The notes under the pieces were generated by a model. The model saw only the letters and a program-made list of their open reading frames with translations, was not told the origin of the DNA and did no database searches. From the NCBI GenBank assembly GCA_037045225.1, contig JBAOHZ010000009.1, positions 3,100,001-3,164,000 on the forward strand: 64,000 nucleotides of DNA. Direction: 5' to 3'. The position numbers were made by a program, and so were the translations under genes. This DNA comes from Nitrospira sp. Its GTDB lineage: Bacteria; Nitrospirota; Nitrospiria; Nitrospirales; Nitrospiraceae. Within the stretch, counting starts at the first letter, position 1. Every line of letters begins with the position of its first letter. Positions 35,249 through 46,556 of this stretch are shown here, piece by piece.

Positions 35249-35890
35249 TTAGGCTTGCAGGACCCAGCACATCCCTTGGAGGAAGACAATAAGAAGACAG
35301 ATGAACCCAAGAATGTAAAACAGGAAGATTATACAGCGGCTTATGGGTTTCGTCCGTTCTGCGAAGTGCCAGACGTACCAAAATGCCTCATTTTCTTTGC
35401 CTGCGGCGATGGGCGTTTCTTCGAGGATCTTCCACATCTCCTGGATGGTCTTCCCGTCTGGATTTAAATGCATATAGTCTCGAAGAAAGGTTACCAAGAC
35501 GTCTCCTTTATTGCAGAGATGCCGATACCCTTGTTCATCTCGCAGAATTAGTTGCAGCATCCCAACAATACTTCGTCCGACCTTGCCTTGTGAAGTGAAC
35601 GCGGAGTAATTCTCGCACTTGTTTGCGCTAGGACAGTAGAGATGGTAGAGCAGGGTCGCGGCGAATATGAACACCGCGCTCGCGTAGAGCAGTTTCCATC
35701 TGAACGGTAGGGCGAGGACAAGGGCGAGCTGTAGATCTGTCGACCCGGCGAACTTCTCCTCTAACTCTTGTATCTGGCTGATCGACTTGGCAGCGATTGG
35801 TATCAGAATCAGCCACAGGCCAGAGCTCTTCGTCGCCTTACTATTGCCAATTCGCCACAGAGCTGGCCAACCTGGTATCTTGTTCTTCAT
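35249..35890 (-). CDS. Membrane protein of unknown function next to HerA-SIR2
   Basis: 213 aa. Predicted membrane helices at about residues 66-84 (KLLYASAVFIFAATLLYHLY) and 186-208 (IIFLFYILGFICLLIVFLQGM), with a weaker one near 25-35. The cytoplasmic part between contains VGMLQLILRDEQGYRHLCNKGDVLVTFLRDYM and MWKILEETPIAAGKENEAFWYVWHFAE. No family recognised. It starts 90 bases downstream of the HerA gene in the same orientation, and its base composition is lower in GC than the core genes, so it may be a third component of the HerA-SIR2 system. Confidence 0.65.
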   Translation of the reverse strand: MKNKIPGWPALWRIGNSKATKSSGLWLILIPIAAKSISQIQELEEKFAGSTDLQLALVLALPFRWKLLYASAVFIFAATLLYHLYCPSANKCENYSAFTSQGKVGRSIVGMLQLILRDEQGYRHLCNKGDVLVTFLRDYMHLNPDGKTIQEMWKILEETPIAAGKENEAFWYVWHFAERTKPISRCIIFLFYILGFICLLIVFLQGMCWVLQA

Positions 35891-35980
35891 CGTCTTACCT
35901 CGTTATCTGCACCGACTCGGTGCGCTGTAACAAAGGCCCTGAGGGAAGAAAACTATGGAACCTTTATCTTTCCTCAGATT

Positions 35981-37768
35981 TCATGAGCTTTTCTCAGTAG
36001 TGCGAGATTGCCGTCTCAGCGTTTCAACTGCTGCCGTAACTGCTGCAGAATCGGGAGCCTTCTCTCCCCATTCCTGCCAGAAGTTTCTTGTCTGACTCAG
36101 TGGCTCGATAGTAGGGAATTTTAACTTTATCCTGGCGGGAAGAAGGATCGCATCGCCTAGTAACAGGGCTTCCCCTGTGTCGAGCAGTGGCAAGCCGTCA
36201 AGGACGCCCGCTAGTGAATCAGGCATAAGACGGCGTACGACATTCTGGTCCTGATCGTTGGTCAATCGCAGGATGAGGAAATTATTGCACTGGCTAAGGA
36301 TGGTTCGGCTCACGTCCGAGGGGCGCTGGCTCACGACTAATAGGGAGACACCGTATTTTCTGCCTTCTTTGGCGATTCGCTCGAATGAATAAAGCGCCTG
36401 CTTCTCGACTGCGTCCGCATCCTCACGGATAGGCAAGTACAGATGAGCTTCGTCACACACGAAGACAAACGGCGTCCGCTTTTCCGGTTGAATCCAGAAT
36501 TGGACATCGTAGAGCAATCGTGCGAATACACCCGTGACGACGGGGAGCACGTCCGATGGCACTTCGGAAAAGTCCACAACTTTTATGCCATGCTGTCCCT
36601 CGCCAGGAGCAAGCAGTTTTGCGATTTGCTTCGCAAGCCAGCTGTACTTGAGTGCTAATTCTGGTGGCTTGAACATAAAGCCGTAGCGGCGATCTTCAGC
36701 TTTGGCGGATAGGCGAGAAATAAATCTCGTTAAACGATCCTCCCACTCACCCTTCACCGGCCCGGTTTTGCCGACTCCTTTTGTCGTATTGTCTTGTTCA
36801 AGTCGTTGAATAAGCTCGTTCAGCTTATATGGAATTGGCGAGTCCACGGTAAAAGTTGCCTTTACATCCGCTTTTCCCTCAGCGTTGAGCGTAGATTCTT
36901 TAAGGTCGCGGACATGCAAGGTGAAGCGCGATGCTTGATTGGGCGCGTTCTGATCGCTACGGTCCAAGATCATCGAAAGCATCTCTTCGCGGTTCAAGAG
37001 CCAGTACGGGAGGAAGAGAACGTTTTCAGATGGTTTTGCGAGGTCACCTGGACCTGCAATCTTGAACGCGGAGGCTATAGAGATTGGCTTGGTGCCGTTC
37101 TTTTGAACTGGTGGGTCTGCGAGCGAGGAATATTCGCTGTGCATGTCGAACACGATGATGTTCGCATGCTTGCGAGCGTGTGCACGCTCCAAGATCAATG
37201 ACACCGCGCAACTCTTACCTGAACCAGTACTTCCGAGGATTGCCGCGTGTCTTTGGAAGAAGCGATCGCCATTAGCAATCGCGGCGGCTGAGTTGTCAAT
37301 GACGAAGTGGCCGAGTTCGAGGCGCTGTTTTTCATCCAAATCCTTACCTAGCAACCCCATGAATCGCTGAAGGTTGCCGCCGTCGATCAGAAAACAATCG
37401 CGATCGATTTGAGGAAACGAATCTGCACCCCGCTTGAACCGATTGCGGATGGTTCCTTCAATGGTGCGGTAGGTGCCGAGTAAGACAACCCGGAGTGCGT
37501 CGTCTGGCACGACCTCCACTGCAAGCGTCGTGGGTGCCATCGGGTCAGGATGTGCGGTTTCCTCGCGTAGCTGCCGGGTCACTCGCTCTGTCATGCCGAT
37601 CAGGAACTCCTGAGCGGTCGTCCCCTGAATTCCGACGAGGCTCCCGACCGAGGCGCGTGGCAAGAGTGCAGCGTTTTCCACTGCAATAAGCACGCGGCTC
37701 GTGTCTACGGACACGACCTTGCCGAGCTTGCTCGGTGCATCGAATGTCAGAATAGGCGTATCAGTCAT
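35981..37768 (-). CDS. HerA-like ATPase (DUF87 family)
   Basis: 595 aa from ATG 37768. N-terminal beta-barrel HAS domain (GKVVSVDTSRVLIAVEN), then the HerA/FtsK ATPase: Walker A GSTGSGKSC at residues 179-187, Walker B FVFVCDEAHLYLP, and an arginine-finger/sensor region LLVVSQRPSDVSRTILSQCNNFLILRL. HerA hexamers translocate DNA or scaffold effectors. The start overlaps the stop of the SIR2 gene by four bases, so both are translated together. The pair matches the known anti-phage SIR2-HerA arrangement. Confidence 0.92.
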   Translation of the reverse strand: MTDTPILTFDAPSKLGKVVSVDTSRVLIAVENAALLPRASVGSLVGIQGTTAQEFLIGMTERVTRQLREETAHPDPMAPTTLAVEVVPDDALRVVLLGTYRTIEGTIRNRFKRGADSFPQIDRDCFLIDGGNLQRFMGLLGKDLDEKQRLELGHFVIDNSAAAIANGDRFFQRHAAILGSTGSGKSCAVSLILERAHARKHANIIVFDMHSEYSSLADPPVQKNGTKPISIASAFKIAGPGDLAKPSENVLFLPYWLLNREEMLSMILDRSDQNAPNQASRFTLHVRDLKESTLNAEGKADVKATFTVDSPIPYKLNELIQRLEQDNTTKGVGKTGPVKGEWEDRLTRFISRLSAKAEDRRYGFMFKPPELALKYSWLAKQIAKLLAPGEGQHGIKVVDFSEVPSDVLPVVTGVFARLLYDVQFWIQPEKRTPFVFVCDEAHLYLPIREDADAVEKQALYSFERIAKEGRKYGVSLLVVSQRPSDVSRTILSQCNNFLILRLTNDQDQNVVRRLMPDSLAGVLDGLPLLDTGEALLLGDAILLPARIKLKFPTIEPLSQTRNFWQEWGEKAPDSAAVTAAVETLRRQSRTTEKSS

Positions 37769-38793
37769 GCTAGCAACTCCTTTGCCAGAACGCCGAGATC
37801 CCACAAATCGTGTCCTGTGTGTTCGAACTGGTGTGAGTTTGTCATTACCGTGACTCCGGGCGATGTGGGCGATTGTGAGAGACAAACGCAGCGTGGTGAT
37901 TCTTCCGCCAGCTTCTTGACCTTCGGGCTTACCGATCTGTTCATAATTAGCGTGGGCGTGCCATCTTGGATTCGTTTCACAAGGTGAGTTTGCAGATGAT
38001 CGTCGTTGAATCCATACCCTACCACTAGCAGCCGACCAGCCTTCTTGATGTAGTCGTTAGCCAAATCGCGATGCTTGTCGAATGGTGAGTTGTAGCCAGC
38101 CCGATACTTGTTGAGGCCTGGAGTAATAATGAGGCGTTCCATGTCTAGGTCAAAGCTACATCGACGAGCCTCACTGCCGGATTGATACCAGTCAAAGCTC
38201 CCATGCGGTTTCAGCACAATCGCACGAGGGAAGTGATCGAGGACTGTTGTCTTGGCACGTGTCGTTATGCCCCTGCATGACGCCATGCAACTTCGAGCAT
38301 GGTCGAACGCGCCTGCGTAGTGGCCGATCGCTGTGGTATCCACATGAAATCCTGCCATCTCACAGGCAACTTCGATAAGCCGGTCGTAGTTGGGGGTCAG
38401 AATCGGCAAGCCAGTTGTCGGCTTAAGTACTCTGTCCAGGAATGTAGTCAGACGAAGTGTGCGCTCATTTCGGAGCACAGTGCTCATGACTTTTCGTTCT
38501 TCCGGTATCAATAGATCGCACGTCTTTTTTGTGATCCAGATCTCAAGCGTGTCGGATGGTGGATATTTGAGTAGCGCTGCTTCCAGTCCTTCGCCAGCAT
38601 CCAGGACAACCTTTATCATCTTCCACAGAGCCGCGTTGGTTCCCGTAAGTAGGCTCGATTCATTGATGAGATAGGTTGCAAGTGCTGGCATTCCAGGAAT
38701 GCCTTCAGCGGCGGATAGGCCAGCCCCGATTACCAAGGAGAGGCCATCGGTGAAGTGTTCCTGCACGAATTTGACCAGAGCGTCGTAGTCCAT
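37765..38793 (-). CDS. SIR2-like NADase domain protein of a SIR2-HerA defence pair
   Basis: 342 aa from ATG 38793 (a TTG at 38835 is also in frame). The SIR2 fold shows the NAD-binding motif VIGAGLSAAEGIPGMP at about residues 21-36, TPNYDRLIE, LKPHGSFDW and the C-terminal LLVVGYGFNDDHLQTHL. This is the SIR2_2-like subclass found in phage defence, which depletes NAD on activation, rather than a protein deacetylase. It overlaps the HerA gene. NADase activity is inferred from family. Confidence 0.88.
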   Translation of the reverse strand: MDYDALVKFVQEHFTDGLSLVIGAGLSAAEGIPGMPALATYLINESSLLTGTNAALWKMIKVVLDAGEGLEAALLKYPPSDTLEIWITKKTCDLLIPEERKVMSTVLRNERTLRLTTFLDRVLKPTTGLPILTPNYDRLIEVACEMAGFHVDTTAIGHYAGAFDHARSCMASCRGITTRAKTTVLDHFPRAIVLKPHGSFDWYQSGSEARRCSFDLDMERLIITPGLNKYRAGYNSPFDKHRDLANDYIKKAGRLLVVGYGFNDDHLQTHLVKRIQDGTPTLIMNRSVSPKVKKLAEESPRCVCLSQSPTSPGVTVMTNSHQFEHTGHDLWDLGVLAKELLA

Positions 38794-39184
38794 CTTTGTA
38801 CTCAATGATGAAACTGTCTCATTAGCAACATCCAACCTACGTGGACATTTGCCCCTAATTTATAATCTGGCCGAAAATTGATTGAGCAATGCAGTGTGCT
38901 GTCCTTCCGAGTGTTGGAACGCTAGCTTTACAACCGAGGTGGAGTATCTATAGCACTCCGAACGTCCGTTCAAAAAACTCTTTCGTCAGCTTCATGTGCT
39001 GCTCAATATTCGTCTGCAAATGCCTTGCCCCTGCTTCCCAGTCGGCGGTGCTGTAGCCAACGCGGCGGGCGAGGAAGATGAATTCGTCAGAGTCCGGCGT
39101 GGAGAGCACGAGGTCCTTTACATTGCCGCGTACCATTCTTCACCCTTGAACGTCACGTGCAAAAGCAGGTTGGCCAGAATGGTA
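38794..39184. other. Junction region between SIR2-HerA and the Fic gene
   Basis: Contains the duplicated 3' fragment of a glnE-like gene (38948-39136). The remaining AT-rich bases upstream of the SIR2 gene should hold its promoter, though no clear hexamers were picked out. Confidence 0.6.
38948..39136 (-). pseudogene. Duplicated 3' end of the glnE-like gene
   Basis: The last 62 codons of the gene at 40399-42672 occur here a second time, in the same orientation, with the product M-V-R-G-N-V-K-D-L-V-L ... ERTFGVL against ...ERTFGAL. About nine of ten residues match. The similarity ends sharply at the codon for the Met of MVRGN, the same place in both copies. It lacks the rest of the gene and cannot be functional. 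Confidence 0.9.
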
Positions 39185-40285
39185 CTACAGGTTGACCTTG
39201 TAGTGCGTGCTCCGGCCGCCACCTGTGGGAACGAACACGTCCTTATCTGCGAGATCCTGCAAATCGCGCGTAGCTGTGGCTTTCGATGTGCCGGTGATGG
39301 TCATGTATTTCTTGGCGCTCATGCCGCCTTCGAAGCCGGCCGGCCCTTCCTCCAACATGCGGCGAAGAATCTGCAACTGACGTTCATTGAGCTCATCTTT
39401 CCAGAGGTCGAACAGTTTGGTTTTCTTCAGTGTGAACTCGATCTGTTCCTCCGCCTGGATTTGCGCCTCAAGCGCGATGTTGACGAACCAGGCCACCCAC
39501 GAGGTGACGTCGTTCGACTGCTGGCCTTCTTTCAGCGCGTCGTAATAGTCGCGACGCCTGGCTTCAATGGCTCGCGACAGGCTGAGCAAGGCGTGCTGTC
39601 CGAGTCCTTGCGAGAACACTTTTTCGGACAAGGCTCTTCCGATCCGGCCGTTGCCGTCCTCAAAGGGATGGATCGATTCGAAATAGATGTGGACGAGGGC
39701 CGAGCGCACGGCGGCCTTGCGCATGGCTTTCGGCCCATCCGGCGCCGTGTCGTTGAACCATCGGATAAACCGCGCCATCTCTTCCGGAATGCGCGATGAA
39801 GGCGGTGCTTCGAAATGCACCCGCTCATGGCCGACTGCGCCGGAGACGACCTGCATCGGTTCGGCATGGGTTCGCCATTGCCCGGCAGCGACATGCCGGT
39901 GTCCGGTCATTATCAGGCGGTGCCATTCGAAGAGCGTCTCTTCCGAGAGGGGGGCGGGAAAACTGTTGCGGACCGCGAGCATCAGCGCGGCGGTGCCCTG
40001 AGCGCGCTTGTCTCCGGTGGGATGGCCGGCCTCTATTCCAAGATTCTTCCGGATCGATGACATGACATCTTTCCGGCTCAGCAGTTCTCCTTCAATCGCG
40101 GAGGTCTTGATCGCTTCGACCACCATCATTTCAATGGTCGCCTCCATCTGCGCGTCGGCCGTCAGCCCCTTGAGGAGCCCGCTGGCCCGACCTGATTTTT
40201 CGGCAAGCTTGAACAGACCCTCCTCGATTCCCGAGAGGTCGTATCGAAACTCAGGCCAGTCTGGTTGCTGCCAATTGTAGGGCAT
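39185..40285 (-). CDS. Fic family protein with N-terminal inhibitory motif and C-terminal winged helix
   Basis: 366 aa. Domain order: DUF4172-like N-terminus (YNWQQPDWPEFRYDLSGIEEGLFKLAEKSG), autoinhibitory motif TSAIEGE at 61-67, Fic core with the full catalytic motif HPFEDGNGRIGR at 206-217, and a C-terminal winged helix (MSAKKYMTITGTSKATATRDLQDLADKDVF). Fic enzymes usually AMPylate target hydroxyls. The class II inhibitory helix suggests self-restraint, and the DNA-binding end fits autoregulation through the operator-like repeats at its 5' end (40285-40357). Confidence 0.94.
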   Translation of the reverse strand: MPYNWQQPDWPEFRYDLSGIEEGLFKLAEKSGRASGLLKGLTADAQMEATIEMMVVEAIKTSAIEGELLSRKDVMSSIRKNLGIEAGHPTGDKRAQGTAALMLAVRNSFPAPLSEETLFEWHRLIMTGHRHVAAGQWRTHAEPMQVVSGAVGHERVHFEAPPSSRIPEEMARFIRWFNDTAPDGPKAMRKAAVRSALVHIYFESIHPFEDGNGRIGRALSEKVFSQGLGQHALLSLSRAIEARRRDYYDALKEGQQSNDVTSWVAWFVNIALEAQIQAEEQIEFTLKKTKLFDLWKDELNERQLQILRRMLEEGPAGFEGGMSAKKYMTITGTSKATATRDLQDLADKDVFVPTGGGRSTHYKVNL

Positions 40286-40357
40286 GAGCCGGATGATACA
40301 CGCATTCGGCTCATAATGTAATGATTTGTGAGCCGAATGACGGTCGTATTCGGCTCA
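40285..40357 (-). promoter_or_regulatory. Operator-like cluster of ATTCGGCTCA half-sites before the Fic gene
   Basis: CATTCGGCTCA (40303-40313) and its exact inverse TGAGCCGAATG (40329-40339) form an 11-bp inverted repeat. A third half-site ATTCGGCTCA follows at 40348-40357, and a one-mismatch copy TGAGCCGGATG begins at the ATG itself (40285-40295). The layout suggests cooperative binding by the Fic protein's winged helix. Confidence 0.7.
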
Positions 40358-40398
40358 CGAGTCAGAGGGGGGAATTGGGGATAGGCCTAAGGCGTACG

Positions 40399-42672
40399 TC
40401 ACAACGCCCCGAACGTCCTCTCGAAGAACTTTTTCGTCAGCTTCATGTGCTGTTCGATATCCGTCTGCAGATGTCTGGCCCCTGCTTCCCAGTCGTCGGT
40501 GGTGTAGCCGACGCGGCGGGCGAGGAAGATAAATTCGTCGGAGTCCGGCGGGGGGAGCACGAGGTCTTTCGCGTTGCCGCGTACCATGCGGAGCCCGTCG
40601 ATCAGCATGCGGATGAAGAGATAGGCTTTCCGCAAGTGGTCGGCATCCTGACTGGGGACGATGCCGCGATCAATCAATCCCGCGAGGGCCTGCATGGTGT
40701 TGGGTGTGTGCAGGATCTTGTATTGATGGCCGTGCATGACCTGGAGATATTGCACCGCGTATTCGATATCGACGAGGCCGCCGGCGCTATGTTTGACGTT
40801 CACGGTGCCGGGCTCAACGAGCTGTTTCAATTGCTGCCGCCTGAGATCGAGTGCCGTCGCGAGGTCCCAAGGCTCGCCGCTGTAGACATACCGGTCCCGG
40901 TGCGCTTCAACCTGTTTGCCCAGGGCCGCGTCTCCGGCGACGAATCGCAGTTTGATCATGGCTTGGCGTTCGAAGGGCGCGGCCAAGCCGCTGGGGCTAT
41001 AGTAGTTGGCGATTTCTTCAAGCGGATTGGTGAGGGAGCCTTTGCCGCCATGGGGGCGAAGGCGGATATCGAGGTGGAAGATTCCTTCCTGCTTCGCTTC
41101 GATACCTTGCAGGAGTTCTTGCGCCAGCCGTTCGAAGTACTCGCTGTTTTCGATGCCTTGTTTTCCGCTGGTGCGCCCCACGCCGCCGTAGACGAAGAGC
41201 ACTTCGATGTCGGAGGCATACCCAAGCTCGCGGCCGCCGAACTTTCCCTGGCCCAGGATGGTGAAGGGGCAGGGTTTTTTATTGGCCAGGCGCGGGGCTC
41301 CATATTGTTTTTCCAGCTTGGCCTGGCAGTCCTTCAGGCTTCGGGCGACGATGACTTCGGCCAGTTCAGTCAGGGCTTCCGAGAAATCGGCAAGGCTGGC
41401 CGAGTCGGCCATATGTTTCATGTCGATACGGAAGAGTTCTTGGTCTTTGAATCGGTTTAACGCTTCCTTGCGTGCCGCCTCGGTTTTCGCCTTCGCCATC
41501 ACCCGGTCGAGTTCTTTCCGAAGCGCTGCTTGCGGCTTGATGAGCGGGGCATCGCGATAGTGCTGCAGCAACGGCAGGAGATTGCCATGCTGGCGGCGCA
41601 AGAAATCTTCCCACAAAAAGTCACTGGTGCCGAGCAGCCGAGCCAAGATGGGGAAGGTTTTCTTGTCGCTGAGAAACGCGAGCGCCTGTTTCTGCTCCTT
41701 GCCCTTCGTGTCCTGCACCGTGAGGTCAAGAAATTGATCGAAGGCTTCCAGGGCTTTGGCTGGGTCTGGAGCCCAGGTCAATGCATGGGTAAATTGTTTG
41801 ATGAGGACTGCCGTCAGGCGCAAGTGCTGCTGATCGACGGGATCGGTGAGTTTCTGGCCGTAGCGATTGCGGACGTAGAAGCGATCGTGCAGCTTACCGG
41901 CCTCGATGGCGAATTGCGCTTTGGCGATGTAGATGTTGCGCATGGCCAATGCGTTGGCAAAGGCATAGAGAAACGCCGGTGTGTCGTCCGACTGGATGTC
42001 CATGACCGTATCGGTCGGAGACTGGCTGTTGTCGAAGGATATCTGGACGGTGTGGAGCAGCCCGCTGAACGAGCTACGGCGTTGGCCGAGATACTCGACG
42101 AGTTGCCGATTCACCGCCTGGCGCGCTTCGTCGAACTGGTTCGCATCCAGCAGCGCAATCATGGCGGTCAATTCGGCGATAAGCCGTTGGCGATCTTTCG
42201 GTCCGAACGACGCGCCGCGTACCGGTTCGACGCGAAAGACATCCACGATCTTTTTCCGGCTGAGGCCTGGGCGGCCTTTCGGGCGGGTGCGGGGGCCGTC
42301 GCTCCAAGACGTGCGCGCGACAGCCGGTGCGGATTCTTCGACGAACGTGTAGATCTGCCCTTCTTCAATATTCAGTTCGAAGGCGGAGAGCAGGCCGCAG
42401 ATCGTGGCGAATTCGGAGAAGTAATCGTAGGCCACGATGGTAATGTTGAAGTGGCCCCCAGCGGCGGCGTCGATCGACACGTTACAGGGGTGGTCCGGCG
42501 TGAGCGCGGCGGCCTGCTTGACGTGCGAGGCGAGTGTCTTCGGTGGAAAGGCAGAGAAATAATCCGGGTCCATCCGTGTGACGAAGTCTTGCAGGATGTC
42601 GCGGTCGATGCCCTGACAGAGCGGAGCCAGGGTTGTGAGGATCTGATCGCGGTCTGCATTCGCGTGCGGCAT
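40399..42672 (-). CDS. GlnE-like nucleotidyltransferase domain protein (757 aa)
   Basis: The C-terminal 370 residues match the adenylyltransferase half of glutamine synthetase adenylyltransferase: FTILGQGKFGGRELGYASDIEVLFVYG with the D-x-E metal pair, HLDIRLRPHGGKGSL and GGLVDIEYAVQYLQ. The first 330 residues are different; they carry DHPCNVSIDAAAGGHFNITIVAYDYFSEFATICGLLSAFELNI, which looks like an ACT-type regulatory region. ATG 42672 is chosen from the domain start. It is divergent from the other GlnE-like gene with 70 bases between them. Together they could replace one bifunctional GlnE; the split of functions is inference. Confidence 0.8.
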   Translation of the reverse strand: MPHANADRDQILTTLAPLCQGIDRDILQDFVTRMDPDYFSAFPPKTLASHVKQAAALTPDHPCNVSIDAAAGGHFNITIVAYDYFSEFATICGLLSAFELNIEEGQIYTFVEESAPAVARTSWSDGPRTRPKGRPGLSRKKIVDVFRVEPVRGASFGPKDRQRLIAELTAMIALLDANQFDEARQAVNRQLVEYLGQRRSSFSGLLHTVQISFDNSQSPTDTVMDIQSDDTPAFLYAFANALAMRNIYIAKAQFAIEAGKLHDRFYVRNRYGQKLTDPVDQQHLRLTAVLIKQFTHALTWAPDPAKALEAFDQFLDLTVQDTKGKEQKQALAFLSDKKTFPILARLLGTSDFLWEDFLRRQHGNLLPLLQHYRDAPLIKPQAALRKELDRVMAKAKTEAARKEALNRFKDQELFRIDMKHMADSASLADFSEALTELAEVIVARSLKDCQAKLEKQYGAPRLANKKPCPFTILGQGKFGGRELGYASDIEVLFVYGGVGRTSGKQGIENSEYFERLAQELLQGIEAKQEGIFHLDIRLRPHGGKGSLTNPLEEIANYYSPSGLAAPFERQAMIKLRFVAGDAALGKQVEAHRDRYVYSGEPWDLATALDLRRQQLKQLVEPGTVNVKHSAGGLVDIEYAVQYLQVMHGHQYKILHTPNTMQALAGLIDRGIVPSQDADHLRKAYLFIRMLIDGLRMVRGNAKDLVLPPPDSDEFIFLARRVGYTTDDWEAGARHLQTDIEQHMKLTKKFFERTFGAL

Positions 42673-42742
42673 GATTCTCGTGGAGTATACCTGAAGGTGC
42701 GCTCGTTGTGCCGGAAGAATTGCGCCAGTATAATGCGGTGCC

Positions 42743-44553
42743 ATGACCAGACGTTCGCCACCGCACGATCCTCCTGCTCCGCGCCATGATTCCGTTTCCT
42801 CTCGAGTCTTTCCCGATCCGGCTCCCTTGCTGGTGGCGTCCGGCCTGGAGCCTGAGCAGGTAGGCAAGATTCTGAGCCCCTACGGGATCACACAGGCGGC
42901 CGAGGCGGATACCAACATCCAAAGTATGGCGGGCGATCCTCATACGCGCCGGATCCTGGCTGCCATTCTGCCCGGACTGTTGGCGGAGATTGCGCGCACA
43001 GCTGATCCTGATCAGGCGCTCAATCATTGGGAGCGCCTGCTTTCCGGTAGTGTCAATCGCTCCTCTCTCCTACAGTATCTGCAAGCCTCCCCGAAGATGT
43101 TGGGGCTGCTCTGTACGATTTTCGGCAACAGCGATTCCCTCGCCTTCGCGCTCATTCGCGACCCCATGCTCGTGTATTGGCTGGCGGAAGAAGATGTGTT
43201 GACGACGGCGCCGACCCGGGAGGGGATGGTGACGGCCCTTCATCAGAGCCTGGGCTCGCTGAAGGCGATGGAATTGAAACTGGATGTGCTGCGACGGGTC
43301 CGTCGCCGGGAAATGCTGCGTATCGGCGTGCGTGATCTCCTTCATCTGGCCACGGTTGAAGAGACGACCGGCTCCTTGTCCGATCTCGCCTCGGTTCTTA
43401 TTCATGGGGCTTACGAAATCGTCGATCAGGATCTTAAGTCTGTGCATGGGACGCCGATGCATCGACAAGCGGACGGCACCTGGGTGGAGACGGAATTCGT
43501 GGTCATTGGGATGGGCAAGCTCGGTGCGCAGGAGTTGAATTACAGCTCCGATGTGGATCTGATTTACATCTATGCGTCTGCCGATGGTGAGACCAGGAAG
43601 GGGAAGGGCGGGCGCCAACTGAACAGTCATGGCCTTTCGAATGAAGAGTATTTCGAGCTGCTGGCGCGTTCACTCACGAAGGCTCTGGCCGAACAGACGC
43701 GCGAAGGCGCGGTGTTTCGCGTCGATCTGCGGCTGCGCGCAGAGGGTTCGGTGGGCCAGCTCGCACGATCGGTCGAGGCCTACGAGAAGTACTATGCCCA
43801 GCGTGGTCAGGTGTGGGAGCGGTTAGCGTTGCTGAAGGCCTGGCCCATCGCCGGTTCTCCTGCGGTCGGGCAGGCGTTCGTACAGATGGTCGAAGGATTT
43901 GTGTTTCAGCCTGATCTCCAGCCCCTCTCGAGGGAGCGGGCGTTGGCGATTATCCACGATGTCCGTTCAGTCAAAGAGATGATCGATGAAAAGATCGCGG
44001 GGCGCGGACATCAGCATCGAAATGTGAAGTTGGGCACGGGCGGGATTCGGGAACTGGAGTTCCTCGTTCAAACGATTCAGGTGCTCATTGGTAAGGCGGT
44101 TCCCACGATTCTGGATCGCAGAACGGTGGGGGCTCTCCATCGGTTTTGCCAACACCGGTTCCTGGAGGCGGACGATCAACGTCGGCTGACTGACGCCTAC
44201 TGGTTCTTGCGGGATGTCGAACACAAGCTACAGATGATGCACGATTTGCAAACTCATGCACTGCCTGACAGCGATGAGGAGCTACAACGTTGTGCGATTC
44301 GGATGGGGTATCATGCGGAGTCGCGTGAGGAGGCGCTGGCCAGGTTTCTCGCGGATCGGCAACGGCATACGGCGATTGTGCATCAGACGTTCCGGTCGCT
44401 CTTTTACCACCCGGAGACTTCTGGCCTCTTTGCCGCCGTGGTGGCTGCGGCGGAAGGCCACTCCCGCCGCAGCACGTCTCGGCTCGAAAAAGAGACCGGC
44501 CCGGCGGGGCCACCGCCGGACCGGTCTTCGACAGCGAAGAAGAAACGGAAACC

Positions 44554-44557
<4 letters not shown>
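42743..44557 (+). CDS. GlnE-like adenylyltransferase/removase domain protein (604 aa)
   Basis: One nucleotidyltransferase domain with GMGKLGAQELNYSSDVDL at 256-273 and RVDLRLRAEGSVGQLARS, followed by the helical GlnD/GlnE domain (KLGTGGIRELEFLVQTIQVLIG; YWFLRDVEHKLQMMHDLQTHALP). Standard GlnE has two such units in about 945 aa; this protein has one, most like the N-terminal de-adenylylating half. The Lys/Arg/Pro-rich tail is low complexity. It ends convergently on groL, overlapping by four bases. The target is likely GlnA, which keeps Tyr397. Confidence 0.85.
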
Positions 44558-46194
<1,637 letters not shown>

Positions 46195-46253
46195 AATCGT
46201 CCTCCGTTAATCGTCTAGTAGTCGTTGTTCAGGTGTTTGGGGGTCAAGCAGAA

Positions 46254-46556
46254 TTAGTTGGTGAAGATACCGAGGATGTCTTCTTCCTTGAGGATGAGGC
46301 ACTCTTCGTCTTCGATCCGAAGCTTGCTGCCGGAATACTTGTCGAACAACACTTGGTCGCCGACCTTGACGTTCTCGACCTTCTTGCCGATGGCTTGCAC
46401 AATACCCCGCTGCGGCTTTTCCTTCGCAGAGTCAGGGACATAGATCCCGCCGGAGGTCCGTTCCATTTCCTCAGTGTAGGTGACGAACAAACGGTCACCA
46501 AGCGGCTGAAAATTCTTTGCAGCCGTGGACTTCTTGTCTTTCGCTTCCGTAGCCAT
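46254..46556 (-). CDS. groS: Co-chaperonin GroES
   Basis: Heptameric lid of GroEL. 100 aa from ATG 46556, seven bases behind GGAGG. The family core is FQPLGDRLFVTYTEEMERTSGGIYVPDSAKEKPQRGIV and the mobile loop lies in the segment EEMERTSGGIYVP. No CIRCE operator is seen upstream; a sigma-70 promoter lies at 46671-46698, and the sigma-32 gene is nearby at 48.4 kb. Confidence 0.97.
   Translation of the reverse strand: MATEAKDKKSTAAKNFQPLGDRLFVTYTEEMERTSGGIYVPDSAKEKPQRGIVQAIGKKVENVKVGDQVLFDKYSGSKLRIEDEECLILKEEDILGIFTN

Noticed and set aside
35159..35255. Integron attC-like site (GTTAGGC at 35248-35254 and a repeat after a gene end)
   Set aside because: No matching inverse core site at the right distance and no inner L-box symmetry. 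The other repeat copy lacks the core sequence. No integrase is present.
40321..42789. Long open frames on the plus strand opposite the GlnE-like gene
   Set aside because: Their products show no family features and mirror the codon pattern of the real minus-strand gene.
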